From positions 7,675,001 through 7,739,000 of the forward strand of contig NZ_CP012382.1 of assembly GCF_001267885.1 (NCBI RefSeq): 64,000 bases of DNA, given 5' to 3'. The translations under genes were made by a program, and so were the position numbers. The notes under the pieces are model-generated. The model saw only the letters and a list, made by a program, of their open reading frames with translations. It made no database searches and had not been told where the DNA came from. This DNA comes from Streptomyces ambofaciens ATCC 23877. GTDB lineage: Bacteria; Actinomycetota; Actinomycetes; Streptomycetales; Streptomycetaceae. How positions within the stretch are numbered: position 1 is the first letter of the stretch; each line of letters begins with the position of its first letter. This document shows, one piece after another, positions 1 through 8,943 of the stretch.

Positions 1-496
1 TCCGTGCTTCTCACAGGCGTGGAACGCCCAGCGTAGATGGGCCAGTTGTTCGTCTCGATGGACCAGCATGACTGGCGTCTGCCTCCCCGTTAGCAGTTCC
101 GAACGGGGATTGCCAGACGCTGGTCGGCACAGCTTCCGTACCTTCCCCGTTCACACGTGTCCGAGCGCGTGCAAGGGTGACCCCTGGGCCGCGTGGGCGG
201 CCCTTCTGAACTGTTTCGAACTCGATTCGTCCTCGACTCGCCCTCGACTTGGACAAGTTTTTTGAGAATCTTTCACAGTTACCGGCCATGCCACAACGGC
301 ATCGCCGTTAACAACGTGACGGATGACACGACGAGTTGTCGACCGGACGGCGGAGCAAGCCGCGAAACCGCTGGTCGTCGTTCCGCCGTCGGTGAGCGAC
401 GTGGTCGTGTCGACTCACGGTCGTGTTCACTGGTCCGCCGCCCGCGCAGGACGGTGCCCTGGCCGGTTCCGTGCCGTCCGATACCGGCCGGCGCGT
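1..496. other. Non-coding leader region
   Basis: No open frame here looks like a real gene: the short frames lack a ribosome binding site and recognisable protein features. The stretch has an imperfect hairpin at 75-120 and a T-rich tract near 256-275, and is otherwise unremarkable. It is either the left border of the cluster or the tail of a neighbouring transcription unit that lies outside the window. Confidence 0.5.
75..120. terminator. Imperfect hairpin, possible terminator
   Basis: GCGTCTG (75-81) pairs with CAGACGC (114-120), and CCCCGT (85-90) pairs with ACGGGG (103-108), separated by a small internal loop and closing a 12-nt loop. There is no T run after it. It could end a gene to the left of the window, but no such gene is visible, so the role is inferred only from the structure. 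Confidence 0.35.
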
Positions 497-552
497 CTAG
501 GGGCGTGCCCGGGCGATTAGGGGTGCTGCCGATGGCCTGATTCGAGGAGGAT
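497..552 (+). promoter_or_regulatory. Tandem TAGGGG boxes upstream of the carboxylase gene
   Basis: CTAGGGG at 497-503 and TTAGGGG at 517-523 lie 20 bp apart, about two helical turns. The same box precedes five other genes of the cluster. Here the -10 match is poor (GAGGAT at 547-552, 17 bp after the hexamer following the second box), so the promoter call is weaker than at the other sites. If used, transcription would start near 559, which favours the ATG at 590 over the GTG at 569. Confidence 0.4.
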
Positions 553-589
553 CGGAGGCAGGGTCGTCGTGTTGGAAGGTAGGGCTGGT

Positions 590-2188
590 ATGTCGCTCCA
601 GGAGCCTGTCTCGCCGGTCGAGGAGTCGCCCACGTCCACGGCGGACCGCATCGCCGATCTGGCCGCCCGGCACGAAGAGGCCGTCGTCCTCGCCGAGAAG
701 AAGGCCGCGGACCGGCAGCACCTCAAGGGGAAGCTCACCGCCCGCGCGCGCATCGACCTGCTGCTCGACCCCGGCTCGTTCGTCGAACTCGACGAGTTCG
801 TGCGCCACCGGACCGTCGAAGCAGGCATTCCGCGCCCCTATGGCGACGGGGTGGTGACCGGACACGGCACCATCGACGGCCGCCAGGTGTGCGTCTTCTC
901 CCACGACTTCACCACCCTCGGCGGCAGCATGGGCGAGGCCTTCGGCAGCAAGGTCGTGAAGATCTACGACTTCGCCATGAGCGTCGGCTGCCCCGTCATC
1001 GGCATCAACGACTCCGGCGGCGCCCGCATCCAGGAAGGCGTGATGTCCATCGCCTACTACACCGAACTGGGCGTCCGCAACGTTCACTCCTCCGGCGTGA
1101 TCCCCCAGATCTCACTCATCATGGGCCCCTGCGCGGGCGGTTCGGTCTACTCGCCGGCCCTCACCGACTTCACGGTCATGGTCAAGGACATCTCCTACAT
1201 GTTCGTCACCGGACCCGAGGTCGTCTCCGCCGTCATGGGCGAGCAGGTGACCGCCGAGCAACTCGGCGGTCCCGCCGTCCACGCCGAGGTCTCCGGCAAC
1301 GCGCACTACGTCGGCGACGACGAGCAGGACGCCATCTCGTGGGTCCAGACCCTCCTCGGCTACCTGCCGCCCAACAACCTGGACCCGGCCCCGGTCTACG
1401 ACCACGACTGCGCCCCCGGCATCACCGAAGCGGACCTGGCTCTCGACACCGTCATCCCCGACAGTGAGCAACAGGTGTACGACATGGCCGACGTCATCAC
1501 CGCGGTCCTCGACGACGGCGACTACCTCGAGATCCATCCGGACTTCGCCCGCAACATCATCTGCGCGCTCGGCCGGGTCGAGGGCCACTCGGTGGCCGTC
1601 GTCGCCAACCAGCCGAGACACCTCGCCGGCGTGCTGGACATCGACGCCTCCGAGAAGGCCGCCCGCTTCATCCGCTTCTGTGACTCCTTCAACATTCCGG
1701 TCCTCACCTTCATGGACGTGCCCGGCTACCTGCCTGGCGTCGGACAGGAGCACCAGGGCATCATCCGGCGCGGCATCAAGCTCTTCTACGCGTACGCCGA
1801 GTCCACCGTCCCCAAGATCACCGTCATCACCCGCAAGGCCTACGGCGGCGGGTACGCGGTGATGGGTTCCCGGCAGATCGGCGCCGACCGCGTGATGGCC
1901 TGGCCCACCGCCGAGATCGCCGTGATGGGCGCCAACAGCGCCGTGCCCATCCTGCACCGCCGCGAGCTGGCCGCCGTCCCGCCCGAGGAGCGCGCGGCGG
2001 TCAAGGAGAACCTCGTCGACGACTACCGTCGCAGGTTCGGCAACCCCTACGAGGCCGCCGCGCACGGCTACGTCGACATGGTCATCTCGCCCTCCCGCAC
2101 CCGCTACGAGGTCGCCAGGGCGCTGGCGAGCCTGCGGAACAAGCGGCAGGCGCGCCCGGCACGCAAACACGGGAACATTCCCCTGTGA
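590..2188 (+). CDS. Acyl-CoA carboxylase carboxyltransferase (beta) subunit, PccB/AccB family
   Basis: This is the cytosolic carboxyltransferase half of a biotin-dependent acyl-CoA carboxylase. The family moves carboxyl from biotin to acetyl- or propionyl-CoA, giving malonyl- or methylmalonyl-CoA, the extenders of the PKS next door. The product is 532 aa, close to the roughly 530 aa of Streptomyces PccB. Both crotonase-like halves are complete, with the glycine-rich oxyanion stretches INDSGGARIQEG in the N half and RKAYGGGYAVMG in the C half. The ATG at 590 is chosen because GGAAGG ends 10 nt upstream and the N-terminus then matches family length; an in-frame GTG at 569, also with GGAGG upstream, is possible. 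The residue aligned with Asp422 of S. coelicolor PccB, which sets acyl length preference, is Ala423 here, so substrate range is uncertain. No biotin carboxylase or epsilon subunit is nearby; shared housekeeping partners are likely. Confidence 0.93.
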   Translation: MSLQEPVSPVEESPTSTADRIADLAARHEEAVVLAEKKAADRQHLKGKLTARARIDLLLDPGSFVELDEFVRHRTVEAGIPRPYGDGVVTGHGTIDGRQVCVFSHDFTTLGGSMGEAFGSKVVKIYDFAMSVGCPVIGINDSGGARIQEGVMSIAYYTELGVRNVHSSGVIPQISLIMGPCAGGSVYSPALTDFTVMVKDISYMFVTGPEVVSAVMGEQVTAEQLGGPAVHAEVSGNAHYVGDDEQDAISWVQTLLGYLPPNNLDPAPVYDHDCAPGITEADLALDTVIPDSEQQVYDMADVITAVLDDGDYLEIHPDFARNIICALGRVEGHSVAVVANQPRHLAGVLDIDASEKAARFIRFCDSFNIPVLTFMDVPGYLPGVGQEHQGIIRRGIKLFYAYAESTVPKITVITRKAYGGGYAVMGSRQIGADRVMAWPTAEIAVMGANSAVPILHRRELAAVPPEERAAVKENLVDDYRRRFGNPYEAAAHGYVDMVISPSRTRYEVARALASLRNKRQARPARKHGNIPL

Positions 2189-2240
2189 CGTCGTTCGTCG
2201 TGCCGGCCGCTCCTGTACGGGGGCCCACCGGTCGCGCGGG

Positions 2241-2271
2241 CCGCTCCGTCACCGCCCCGGTGACGGAGCGG
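2241..2271. terminator. Bidirectional terminator hairpin
   Basis: CCGCTCCGTCACCG (2241-2254) and its exact complement (2258-2271) form a perfect 14-bp stem with a 3-nt CCC loop. It sits between the convergent carboxylase and acyl-AMP ligase genes and overlaps the last codons of the ligase, whose stop codon lies within the left arm. Like many Streptomyces terminators it has no U tract. It could serve both strands. Confidence 0.7.
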
Positions 2272-4036
2272 CGAGGTCGGTCAGGTCGCCGCCCTCGTAC
2301 AACGCGCGGCAGGCCCGGCGCTGCACCTTGCCGCTGGAGGTCTTCGGTATCGCGCCCCTGCGCACGACGAGGACCGTGTCGACCGTGAGGTGATGGTGGT
2401 CGTGGACGGCGCGGACCACCCGTGCACGCAGGCTCTCCGTGCCGTGGGCGCGCACCGTCCGGCCGTCGGCCTCGACGACGAGCACGAGGTGTTCCTTCTC
2501 GTCGCGTTCGACGGCGAACGCGACGGCGCAGTTGGGGTGCAGGCCGTCCACGGACTTCTCCGCGGACAGTTCGACGTCCTGGGGATAGTAGTTGCGGCCC
2601 TGGTGGATGATCAGGTCCTTGAAGCGGCCGGCGACGTGCAGTTCACCGTCGTGCAGGAAGCCCAGGTCGCCGGTGCGCAGGTAGGTCCGCCCGTCCTCGG
2701 GGCGCCCGTCGGCGTCCCGCAGCCGTGCGCGGAAGGTCTCCGCGCTCGCCTCGGGCCGCCCCCTGTACTCCGCCGCCACGCACGGTCCGTTGACCCAGAT
2801 CTCCCCGATGACGTCCGGCGGGCAGCCGCGCGAGGTGCCGGGATCGACGATCCGCACCTCGGTGCCCGGGACGGTGCGGCCGCTGCTGGTGACCGGGACG
2901 GCGCCGGGTGTCCGTGCGTCGACGATCTCCGCGCGGCCCTCCCGCAGCGCGGTCGCGGACAGCCACACGGCCGTCGGTTCGCGGTCCTGGTCGCTGCCGG
3001 TGACCTTGAGGGTGTTCTCGGCGAGTCCGTACCCCGGGCACATGGCCTCGGGCCGGAAGCCGTGCGGGACGAAGGCCTCGGTGAAGTCCCGGATCGCACG
3101 CCAGCGCACGGGTTCGGCGCCGTTGGCCGCCACGCGCCACGAGGAGAGGTCACCGACCCCACCGGCCTTCCCCTCCGCCGCGACCCGCGCGCACATCTCG
3201 TAGGCGAAGCTGGGCGCCGCGGAGTGGGTGCCGCGGAACCGGGCGATCGCCTCCAGCCAGCGGGCGGGCCGGCGGATGAAGGCGGCGGGTGCCATCAGAT
3301 ACGAGGGGATACCGGCCCACAGCGGCATGACGACGCCGAAGAGCATGCCCATGTCGTGGAAGAGAGGGAGCCAGTTGACCACGGTGCCCTCGGGCGCGCA
3401 CGGCCACAGGGCGTCCGTCTCGGTGACGTTGGCGAGGAAGTTGGCGTGGGTGACGACGACGCCCTTGGGGTCGCCGGTGGAGCCCGACGTGTACTGGAGC
3501 AGGGCGACGTCGTCCGGGCCGGGGGCGGGGCCCCGTAGGACCGAACCCGGCACGTCGTCCCTCGCCGCGGCGGGATCGTCGGTGTCGAGGACCGTGAGGC
3601 CGAGGAGGTCCTCCAGGTTCCCGAAGCGGTCCTCCAGTTCGAGCCGGGCGGAGGTTTCGGTGAGCACGGTCGTGGCGCCGGCGTCCCGTGCGATGCGGCG
3701 GATGCGCTCCACGTCCTTGAGGTGGCGCGGTGTCTGGACGGGCGCCGCGGTCACCTTGGACGCCATGCATCCCAGGAGCGTACGGACGAACTCCAGCCCC
3801 GACGGATAGATGAGCACGGCGCTCTGCCCGCTCATGCCCCGGGCGGCGAACCACCGGGCCCGGACGTCCACCGCGTCGGCGAGCTCGCGGTAGGTGAGCG
3901 ACTCCCGGGGGTCCTCACCGTTGTACAGGAAGACGTAGGCGGTGTCGTCGGGTTGCCGCTGACCGCGCCGGCGCAACAGTTCGGGCAAGGTCGGTGTCCC
4001 GCCGCCTGAGCGGATGTCATCGAGAACGGTGGCCAT
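2249..4036 (-). CDS. Fatty acyl-AMP ligase (FAAL)
   Basis: This 595-aa enzyme belongs to the ANL adenylate-forming superfamily, FAAL branch, which activates a carboxylic acid as acyl-AMP and passes it to an ACP rather than to CoA. Visible motifs are the ATP-binding loop TSGSTGDPKG (residues 183-192), the PGYGLAENT region, the hinge motif YLRTGDLG, the FAAL-type stretch with GRFKD followed by GRNYYPQDVE, and the C-terminal catalytic lysine Lys570 in SSGK. There is no fused ACP. The start at 4036 has AAGGAG 9 nt upstream. It is transcribed away from the glycosyltransferase and converges on the carboxylase gene. The likely role is starter-unit activation for this PKS, but no loading ACP or loading module lies in the window, so the acceptor is unknown. 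Activation of an acyl decoration, or an unrelated lipid role, cannot be excluded. Confidence 0.9.
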   Translation of the reverse strand: MATVLDDIRSGGGTPTLPELLRRRGQRQPDDTAYVFLYNGEDPRESLTYRELADAVDVRARWFAARGMSGQSAVLIYPSGLEFVRTLLGCMASKVTAAPVQTPRHLKDVERIRRIARDAGATTVLTETSARLELEDRFGNLEDLLGLTVLDTDDPAAARDDVPGSVLRGPAPGPDDVALLQYTSGSTGDPKGVVVTHANFLANVTETDALWPCAPEGTVVNWLPLFHDMGMLFGVVMPLWAGIPSYLMAPAAFIRRPARWLEAIARFRGTHSAAPSFAYEMCARVAAEGKAGGVGDLSSWRVAANGAEPVRWRAIRDFTEAFVPHGFRPEAMCPGYGLAENTLKVTGSDQDREPTAVWLSATALREGRAEIVDARTPGAVPVTSSGRTVPGTEVRIVDPGTSRGCPPDVIGEIWVNGPCVAAEYRGRPEASAETFRARLRDADGRPEDGRTYLRTGDLGFLHDGELHVAGRFKDLIIHQGRNYYPQDVELSAEKSVDGLHPNCAVAFAVERDEKEHLVLVVEADGRTVRAHGTESLRARVVRAVHDHHHLTVDTVLVVRRGAIPKTSSGKVQRRACRALYEGGDLTDLAAPSPGR

Positions 4037-4428
4037 GGGTCAGGTCTCCTTGCTGTCCTTGTGCCGGTGCCGCCGGACGTGCCGGAGCCGCTTGTGGTCG
4101 CCGTGCGCAGGGATCGCGACACGGTGGCGCGCAGCACGGCCGGGCCCGGACGGACGGGATGAGTGGGTCGACGACCGACCTCGCGGTGGTACACGGCTCG
4201 CGGCCACGGCCGCACGGGCCGTGCACGGGCCGACGAGGGGCTGGCCGTGCGGGCGAGCCCGGCGGACTTCTGGTGTCGGCGCGGAGTCGCTCGACCTGAG
4301 AATCGATGCCGTGGGGCTCGGCCGCCCGAGCCCACGACAAGAACAGGCGGGACGCCGACACGGCGGCGTCCTGCGGTAGAAGGATGTCAGAAGCACCCGT
4401 CGGCCGCCGCTCCGTCCCGTACGCGATC
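4037..4428. other. Divergent intergenic region, left part
   Basis: Together with the promoter elements further right, this separates the leftward acyl-AMP ligase from the rightward glycosyltransferase (561 bp in all). I find no credible gene: the small frames lack a ribosome binding site and have random-looking composition. It contains a 10-bp palindrome, CCGTGCACGG at 4219-4228, and must hold the ligase promoter and 5' leader, but I see no convincing -35/-10 pair for the minus strand. Confidence 0.5.
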
Positions 4429-4437
4429 ACCCCTAAG
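4429..4437 (-). promoter_or_regulatory. TAGGGG box facing the acyl-AMP ligase gene
   Basis: On the minus strand this reads CTTAGGGGT, matching the box found at other promoters of the cluster. Unlike them, the hexamer 18 bp further on is not TAGNNT, so it may be an activator half-site without its own core promoter, or a chance match. It is nearly 400 nt from the ligase start codon and about 55 nt from the divergent box at 4492. Confidence 0.3.
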
Positions 4438-4491
4438 TCGCGTGCGCACGGCCTCTGACACTGGGGTGGCTGAGGTCAGGTGGAGGGGAGG

Positions 4492-4527
4492 TAGGGGTTG
4501 TTCCTCGTTCGGAGCAGTCCATAGGTT
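4492..4527 (+). promoter_or_regulatory. Promoter of the glycosyltransferase/aminotransferase unit
   Basis: TAGGGG (4492-4497) abuts TTGTTC (4498-4503, -35), then an 18-bp spacer and TAGGTT (4522-4527, -10). The predicted transcription start is about 4534, giving a leader of about 64 nt. Box, order and spacing are the same as at the PKS A, PKS D and first P450 promoters. Confidence 0.6.
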
Positions 4528-4597
4528 CTGAGCGCGAACCGAGCATAAGGAACGAGTCCGAACTGTTTCCGTCGGCGGGCCCGCCTGGAGGACGACA

Positions 4598-5854
4598 ATG
4601 CGCATACTCTTCGTCACGCACGCGGAGAAGACGCACTTTTTCAGCATGGTGCCGCTGGCCTGGGCACTGCGAACAGCGGGCCACGAGGTCCGCGTCGCCA
4701 CCCAGCCGGACCTGGCGGAGGGCGTCAGCGAGGCCGGGCTCACAGCGGTTCCGCTGGGGTCCGACCACCGGTGGAAGCAGGTCATGGAGGCCAACCAGGA
4801 CGAGGAGTGGCCGGTCCGGGTCGCCGAGGCCGTCACCCACTCCGCGGACCTGGGGCACGACGAACTCCTCCGGTTCTTCGACGAGACGACCGAGCGGTAC
4901 TTCCGCGTCGTCAACAACGACGAGTTCCTCGACGCGCTCGTCGAGTACTCCCGGTGGTGGAAACCCGACCTGATCGTGTGGGAGCAGTTCACCTGGGCCG
5001 GCGCCGTAGCCGCTCAGGTCACCGGTGCCGCGCATGCCCGCATGCTGTGGGGAGCGGACGTGGTCACCCGCTCCCGCCACGACTTCCTGGCCCGGCTCGC
5101 CGAGCGTCCCGAGAACGAGCGGGTGGATCCGCTGCGGGACTGGCTCACCGAGGCCCTCGCCCGGCACGGCGCCGCGTTCGACGAGACCGTGGTCAACGGG
5201 GACTGGACGATCGACACCAACCCGCCCAGCCACCGGATTGACAACGGACTGACCGTGGTCGGTGTGCGGTACGTGCCCTACAACGGACGGGCCGTGCTCC
5301 CCGAGTGGCTGGCCGCCGAGCCCGCGAAACCCCGCGTCGCCGTGACCGCCGGCATCTCGGTCCGCAGCTACTTCGGGTTCGACATCTTCGGCATCAGCGC
5401 CCTGCAGGCCTTCGCCGGGCTGGACATCGAGCTGATCGCCACGCTGCTGCCGGGCCCGGGCGAGTCGGTGGACGACGCACCGGAGAACACCACCGTCGTC
5501 GACTTCGTGCCCATGCACGGGCTGCTGCCCACTTGCTCGGCCGTCATCCACATCGGCGGCGCGGGCGTGCAGTGCACCGCCGCCTACTACGGCGTCCCCC
5601 AGATGATCCTGCCGGGCCTCTGGGACACCAAGGTCCGCGGTGCCCTCCTGGACCAGTCCGGCGCGGGCATCTCGGTGCCGGCGGAGCAGTTCACCCCCGA
5701 ACAGGTCCGGGAGAACCTGGTCCGCCTGCTGGAGGATCCGGCCTTCCGCGAGGGAGCCGCCGCACTCCGCAAGGACGTGCTCGCCGCGCCCTCGCCCAAC
5801 GAGGTCGTCCCGGTCCTCGAGGATCTCACCGCCCGCCACCGGACCACGGGCTGA
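4598..5854 (+). CDS. Macrolide-type glycosyltransferase (EryCIII/DesVII-like, GT1)
   Basis: The product (418 aa) resembles the antibiotic GT1/GT-B enzymes that attach a TDP-deoxysugar to a macrolactone. The N-terminal domain carries His13 in KTHFFSMVPLAW, the position of the catalytic base in this family, and the GAAHARMLWG stretch typical of the EryCIII/DesVII branch. The C-terminal donor domain carries HIGGAG (318-323), GVPQMILP and WDTKVRG. Most relatives have HHGG; here Ile319 stands where the nucleotide-contacting His is expected, which may lower activity or change donor handling. Branch members usually need a P450-like activator protein (EryCII/DesVIII type); none is visible here. The start has GGAGGA 5 nt upstream. 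It probably shares a transcript with the aminotransferase downstream, pointing to an aminosugar donor. Confidence 0.9.
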   Translation: MRILFVTHAEKTHFFSMVPLAWALRTAGHEVRVATQPDLAEGVSEAGLTAVPLGSDHRWKQVMEANQDEEWPVRVAEAVTHSADLGHDELLRFFDETTERYFRVVNNDEFLDALVEYSRWWKPDLIVWEQFTWAGAVAAQVTGAAHARMLWGADVVTRSRHDFLARLAERPENERVDPLRDWLTEALARHGAAFDETVVNGDWTIDTNPPSHRIDNGLTVVGVRYVPYNGRAVLPEWLAAEPAKPRVAVTAGISVRSYFGFDIFGISALQAFAGLDIELIATLLPGPGESVDDAPENTTVVDFVPMHGLLPTCSAVIHIGGAGVQCTAAYYGVPQMILPGLWDTKVRGALLDQSGAGISVPAEQFTPEQVRENLVRLLEDPAFREGAAALRKDVLAAPSPNEVVPVLEDLTARHRTTG

Positions 5855-6094
5855 CGGGAGGGTCGCGGCCCCGCGCGGCCCGGAGCCCGCCGGGACCGGC
5901 GCCGCGGTCGCCGACCCTGCCCGCCCCCGCCCCCGGCACCTGCGTCCGCGGCGGCCCGGCTGTCCCCGCCGCGCTCCGCCCCCCTCACGACTCGTTTCCG
6001 CACCGCCCTCACGGCCGGCGCGACCCTCGGCGACACGCTCCGCTCACCCACCCGAGGCGGTCGGCCGGGCCGGCCCGGAAGGAAGAGAACGGCC
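5855..6094 (+). other. Spacer between glycosyltransferase and aminotransferase
   Basis: This 240-bp, very GC- and C-rich stretch shows no TAGGGG box, no clear -35/-10 pair and no strong terminator hairpin, so read-through from the glycosyltransferase into the aminotransferase is the simplest reading. Confidence 0.4.
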
Positions 6095-7204
6095 ATGACC
6101 ACGCGCGTATGGGACTACCTCGCCGAGTACGAGGCGGAGCGTGCGGACCTCCTCGACGCCGTCGACCAGGTGTTCCGCTCCGGACAACTTATACTCGGAC
6201 CCTCCGTCAGTGCCTTCGAGGAGGAGTTCGCCGCCTACCTCGGACTGGCGCACGGCGTCGGCGTCGACAACGGCACCAACGCCCTCGTCCTCGCGCTGCG
6301 CGCCCTGGGCGTGGGACCGGGCGACGAGGTGATCACGGTGTCCAACACCGCCGCCGCCACCGTCGTCGCCGTCGACCAGGTCGGAGCCACCCCCGTCTTC
6401 GTCGACGTGCGCGAGAGCGACCACCTGCTGGACACCGCCCAGGTCGCGGCCGCGATCACCCCGCGCACCCGCTGCCTGCTGCCCGTCCACCTCTACGGCC
6501 AGTGCGTCGACCTCCCCTCGCTGGAGGAACTCGCCACCCGGCACGACCTGGTGATCATCGAGGACTGCGCCCAGGCGCACGGTGCCCGTCGGCACGGCCG
6601 ACCGGCCGGCACCACCGGCAAGGCCGCGGCGTTCTCCTTCTACCCGACGAAGGTCCTCGGTGCCTACGGCGACGCGGGAGCGGTGGTCACCGACGACGCG
6701 GGCACCGACGCCGCGCTGCGCAGGCTCCGGTACTACGGCATGGATGAGCAACGCAGTGTCGCCCGGACCCCCGGCCACAACTCCCGCCTCGACGAGATCC
6801 ACGCCGAGATCCTGCGCCGCAAGCTGCGGCGCCTCGACGGATACATCGAGGCCCGGCGCCGGATCGCGGCCCGCTACGCCGAGGCACTGGCCGACACCGA
6901 CCTGGTCCTGCCCGCGGTGACACCCGGCAACGACCACGTCTACTACGCCTACGTGGTCCGGCACCCCCGGCGCGACGCGGTCATCGAGGCCCTTCAGCCC
7001 CGAGGCGTCCACCTCAGCGTGCACTACCGCCGGCCGGTGCACACCATGGACGGATTCGCGCACCTGAAGCAGGCCAAGGGATCCCTGCCGGTCACCGAGG
7101 CGCTGGCGGACGAGATCTTCTCGCTGCCGATGTACCCGTCGCTCCCCGAGGAACAGCAGGACCGGGTGATCGCGGCCCTGCGCGAGGTGCTGCGCACCGT
7201 CTGA
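6095..7204 (+). CDS. dTDP-3-keto-6-deoxyhexose 3-aminotransferase (DegT/DnrJ/EryC1 family)
   Basis: This 369-aa PLP enzyme of the DegT/DnrJ/EryC1/StrS family transfers an amino group to a keto-sugar nucleotide. The PLP lysine is Lys186 in [13 protein letters not shown], and the pyridine-nitrogen Asp157 lies in [11 protein letters not shown]. The N-terminal pattern [12 protein letters not shown] and the [11 protein letters not shown] and [15 protein letters not shown] stretches match the DnrJ/DnmJ-type 3-aminotransferases of anthracycline and macrolide aminosugars better than the DesV type. Position 3 specificity is inferred from this resemblance. The start has GGAAGGAAGAG about 6 nt upstream. 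It follows the glycosyltransferase on the same strand. No dTDP-glucose synthase, dehydratase, deoxygenation or N-methylation genes lie in the window, so the rest of the sugar pathway must be elsewhere. The rare ATA codon in the GQLILG stretch (near 6190) is a minor oddity. Confidence 0.9.
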   Translation: MTTRVWDYLAEYEAERADLLDAVDQVFRSGQLILGPSVSAFEEEFAAYLGLAHGVGVDNGTNALVLALRALGVGPGDEVITVSNTAAATVVAVDQVGATPVFVDVRESDHLLDTAQVAAAITPRTRCLLPVHLYGQCVDLPSLEELATRHDLVIIEDCAQAHGARRHGRPAGTTGKAAAFSFYPTKVLGAYGDAGAVVTDDAGTDAALRRLRYYGMDEQRSVARTPGHNSRLDEIHAEILRRKLRRLDGYIEARRRIAARYAEALADTDLVLPAVTPGNDHVYYAYVVRHPRRDAVIEALQPRGVHLSVHYRRPVHTMDGFAHLKQAKGSLPVTEALADEIFSLPMYPSLPEEQQDRVIAALREVLRTV

Positions 7205-7240
7205 ACCGGGCGAGGCCGTCGGCGCGGACCGGACGGCTCA

Positions 7241-7281
7241 GCGCGCCCGCGTCCCGGTGAGCGGCCGGGAGGCGGGCGCGC
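7241..7281. terminator. Bidirectional terminator hairpin
   Basis: GCGCGCCCGC (7241-7250) is exactly complementary to 7272-7281, and inside it CCCGG (7253-7257) pairs with CCGGG (7265-7269). It lies in the 91-bp gap between the convergent aminotransferase and P450 genes and probably stops transcription from both. A smaller hairpin, GCCGTC/GACGGC at 7215-7237, precedes it. Confidence 0.65.
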
Positions 7282-7295
7282 GGCGCAGTCGGCGT

Positions 7296-8492
<1,197 letters not shown>

Positions 8493-8649
8493 GCCGTCCA
8501 TCCCTCTACGTCGGTGGTTGCCGTGTCCTGCGGGGCGAGACGTCCGCGTGCCCGGTCTCCTCTCGGAGCCGAAGGCCCACGCGGACCCGGACGCCGGCTC
8601 GGGAGCGGTCGTGCCGCCACCCCGGTTCGCCGGCCGATGTCTGCCCCAC
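8493..8649 (-). other. 5' leader of the first P450
   Basis: This is the left part of the 451-bp divergent region between the two P450 genes. It holds the P450 ribosome binding site (minus-strand AGAGGG at 8502-8507) and a leader of about 150 nt. No gene or further motif is seen. Confidence 0.45.
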
Positions 8650-8688
8650 AGGCTAAGTGGGCCGCCGAGACGCCGAGAACCCCTAAAG
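8650..8688 (-). promoter_or_regulatory. Promoter of the first P450
   Basis: Read on the minus strand: CTTTAGGGG, then TTCTCG (-35, 8674-8679), an 18-bp spacer, then TAGCCT (-10, 8650-8655). Box, order and spacer match the promoters of the glycosyltransferase, PKS A and PKS D. The predicted start is near 8643. Confidence 0.6.
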
Positions 8689-8860
8689 AACGGCGACCGG
8701 ACCGTTCCCCCGGACGCCGACGTCTGCGCGTCCCGGAGCAGCCGACGGCCTCACCGTTGCCCGTGACCACCTGAACACCCACCGCGCGGGCGCGTGTCGC
8801 GCCGACGGCCTGGTCACAGACGCGCCGCGCCGGGTCCGGCGGCAACTCCCCGCTGATCGG

Positions 8861-8898
8861 TTAGGGGTTGAGGCTAGGGGGGCGTCCCTCCGTAGGGT
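8861..8898 (+). promoter_or_regulatory. Promoter of the second P450
   Basis: TTAGGGG (8861-8867) is followed by TTGAGG (8868-8873, -35), a 19-bp spacer and TAGGGT (8893-8898, -10). A second box, CTAGGGG, occupies 8874-8880 within the spacer, 13 bp from the first. The predicted start is near 8905, leaving a leader of about 39 nt. Confidence 0.55.
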
Positions 8899-8943
8899 GA
8901 CGGCCGGTGCAGACGGGCTGCTCGACGCGCGGGGAGTGACGGC

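Noticed and set aside
11..289. Minus-strand frame of 92 codons at the left edge.
   Set aside because: No ribosome binding site, family resemblance or consistent codon bias; it overlaps the hairpin at 75-120.
2390..3538. Long plus-strand frame inside the acyl-AMP ligase region.
   Set aside because: The minus-strand frame has clear FAAL motifs; this one is a shadow.
4219..4228. CCGTGCACGG palindrome in the ligase/glycosyltransferase gap as an operator.
   Set aside because: Only 10 bp, in very GC-rich DNA where such palindromes are frequent, and not repeated at other promoters.
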